The notes below the pieces were generated by a model that was given only the letters and a program-made list of their open reading frames with translations, made no database searches and was not told the DNA's origin. DNA of 13,955 nucleotides from DATGIQ01 sp035295665 (GTDB lineage Bacteria > Planctomycetota > Planctomycetia > Gemmatales > Gemmataceae): positions 1 to 13,955 of the forward strand of contig DATGIQ010000192.1 in NCBI GenBank assembly GCA_035295665.1. Reading direction: 5' to 3'. Position numbers and translations under genes: made by a program. Positions 12,940 through 13,955 of this stretch are shown here, piece by piece (within the stretch, counting starts at the first letter, position 1; every line of letters starts with the position of its first letter).

Positions 12940-13955
12940 GTGACGATACCTGTAGTTGCCATCGTGGGCCGCCCCAATGTGGGCAAGTCTTCGCTGTTCA
13001 ATGCCCTGGCCGGCCGGCGCATCGCCATTGTAGATCCCACGGCTGGAGTGACGCGCGATCGTGTCTCCACCCTGATTGCGGCCGATAACCGCTACTTCGA
13101 GCTGGTGGATACCGGCGGCATAGGGATCCAGGATGTCGATCAACTCACAGCCGAGATTGACCAACAGATCGAAACCGCTATCGACCAGGCCGCGGTGATT
13201 TTGTTCGTCGTCGATGTCCGGGCCGGGCTCGCGCCCCTGGATGAGCAAGTGGCCGAGCGGCTTCGCCATGCCGGCAAGCCTGTCGTGTGTGTGGCCAACA
13301 AATGCGATACGCCGTCCCTGGATCCCCAGGCCGCGGAGTTTTATCAGCTCGGATTCAATCCGCTGATCTGCGTCAGCGCTCAGCACAAGCGCGGAAAAAC
13401 CGAGCTGCTCGACCTCGTCCTCGAACGGCTGCCCGAGGCGGGCGAAAGCCCCACAGTGGACGTGGCCATGAAGCTGGCCATTGTCGGCCGGCGCAATACC
13501 GGGAAAAGCACCTTCATCAACAGCCTGGCCCAATCCGAACGCATGATCGTCAGCGAAGTTCCCGGCACCACCCGGGACAGCGTCGATGTGCGTATTGAGC
13601 GGGACGGCAAGGTCTTCATTGCCATCGATACCGCAGGTGTGCGCCGCAAGAAAAGTGTCGCTTCCGATATCGAGTTTTACAGCCTGACGCGGGCTCAGCG
13701 TTCGATCCGGCGTGCCGACGTGGTACTGCTCTTCCTCGATGCGACCCAACGCATCAGCAAGGTCGATAAGCAGCTCGCCGATTACATTCTCCAGCAGTAC
13801 AAGCCGGCGATCTTCGTCGTCAACAAGTGGGACTTGCTGGTGCCGCTGGCGACCGGCGAATTCGGCGACTACTTGCGGCGTATATTTCCCAATCTCGATT
13901 TCGTGCCCATTGCCTTTACCACGGCCAAGACCGGCCGAAACGTGTATACGGTCCT
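12940..13955 (+). CDS. der: Ribosome assembly GTPase Der (EngA), 3' end beyond the window
   Basis: The first 338 residues of the double-GTPase Der, which acts in maturation of the 50S ribosomal subunit. G domain 1 has GRPNVGKSS (G1), the VTRDR switch (G2), DTGG (G3) and NKCD (G4). G domain 2 has GRRNTGKST (G1), PGTTRDS (G2), DTAG (G3) and NKWD (G4). The tandem arrangement is diagnostic. The C-terminal KH-like domain is missing because the window ends; full-length proteins are usually 440-490 residues. The GTG at 12940 is preferred because GAGGA lies seven bases upstream and it places the first strand (IPVVAIVGRPN) at the usual distance. An in-frame ATG at 12898 would add 14 residues but lacks a ribosome site. 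The P-loop of domain 2 has Arg and Thr where Pro and Val are usual; Gly-Lys-Ser are kept, so nucleotide binding should be preserved. Confidence 0.96.
   Translation, partial: MTIPVVAIVGRPNVGKSSLFNALAGRRIAIVDPTAGVTRDRVSTLIAADNRYFELVDTGGIGIQDVDQLTAEIDQQIETAIDQAAVILFVVDVRAGLAPLDEQVAERLRHAGKPVVCVANKCDTPSLDPQAAEFYQLGFNPLICVSAQHKRGKTELLDLVLERLPEAGESPTVDVAMKLAIVGRRNTGKSTFINSLAQSERMIVSEVPGTTRDSVDVRIERDGKVFIAIDTAGVRRKKSVASDIEFYSLTRAQRSIRRADVVLLFLDATQRISKVDKQLADYILQQYKPAIFVVNKWDLLVPLATGEFGDYLRRIFPNLDFVPIAFTTAKTGRNVYTV

Noticed and set aside
12637..13749. Minus-strand open frame (370 codons) across the HU-like gene and der
   Set aside because: It is antisense to two clearly recognisable genes and crosses the intergenic promoter; its product is not recognisable.

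Overview
The window looks like chromosomal DNA from a planctomycete, probably from or near the Gemmatales/Isosphaerales; this is inferred from gene content and not proven. The pointers are GC-rich DNA, a divergent pair of ECF sigma factor and WD40-fused Ser/Thr kinase, a large surface-type protein carrying an N-terminal LEDRLAPA motif, and several hairpin-rich intergenic palindromes. No rRNA, tRNA, CRISPR array, transposase or phage gene was seen.

Left part (1-3261): the 5' part of an unrecognised membrane protein (minus strand, running off the left edge) lies 61 bp downstream of a soluble hybrid histidine kinase with the order REC-PAS-PAS-HisKA-HATPase-REC; the two could form one transcript. 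Divergent from the kinase is a 56-residue zinc-ribbon protein whose stop codon lies inside a perfect GC-rich hairpin. Four tandem 7-bp units run across the kinase stop codon.

Middle part (3262-10804): two further strong palindromes lie between the convergent zinc-ribbon gene and a 1055-residue protein. That protein joins a right-handed beta-helix of the CSLREAI/polymorphic-repeat type to seven tandem repeats of about 47 residues, which I read as a seven-bladed propeller. Upstream, in the same direction, is a 1268-residue membrane Ser/Thr kinase with an N-terminal zf-HC2/ZAS-like zinc motif, one transmembrane helix and 14 WD40-type repeats. A 357-bp spacer holding another palindrome separates the two genes.

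Right part (10805-13955): an ECF sigma factor is divergent from the kinase. The 224-bp region between them holds a candidate ECF-type promoter reading toward the kinase and three GGAACGG boxes. The zinc motif, the divergent layout and this promoter together suggest one signalling unit in which the kinase protein may also control the sigma factor. A YqgE/AlgH protein follows on the minus strand, then an unusual HU-family protein, then the 5' part of der (engA), which has an extended -10 promoter and a 13-bp palindrome near the predicted transcription start.

Every call comes from reading sequence and motifs by eye. Domain limits are approximate, and promoter and repeat-family assignments are hypotheses.
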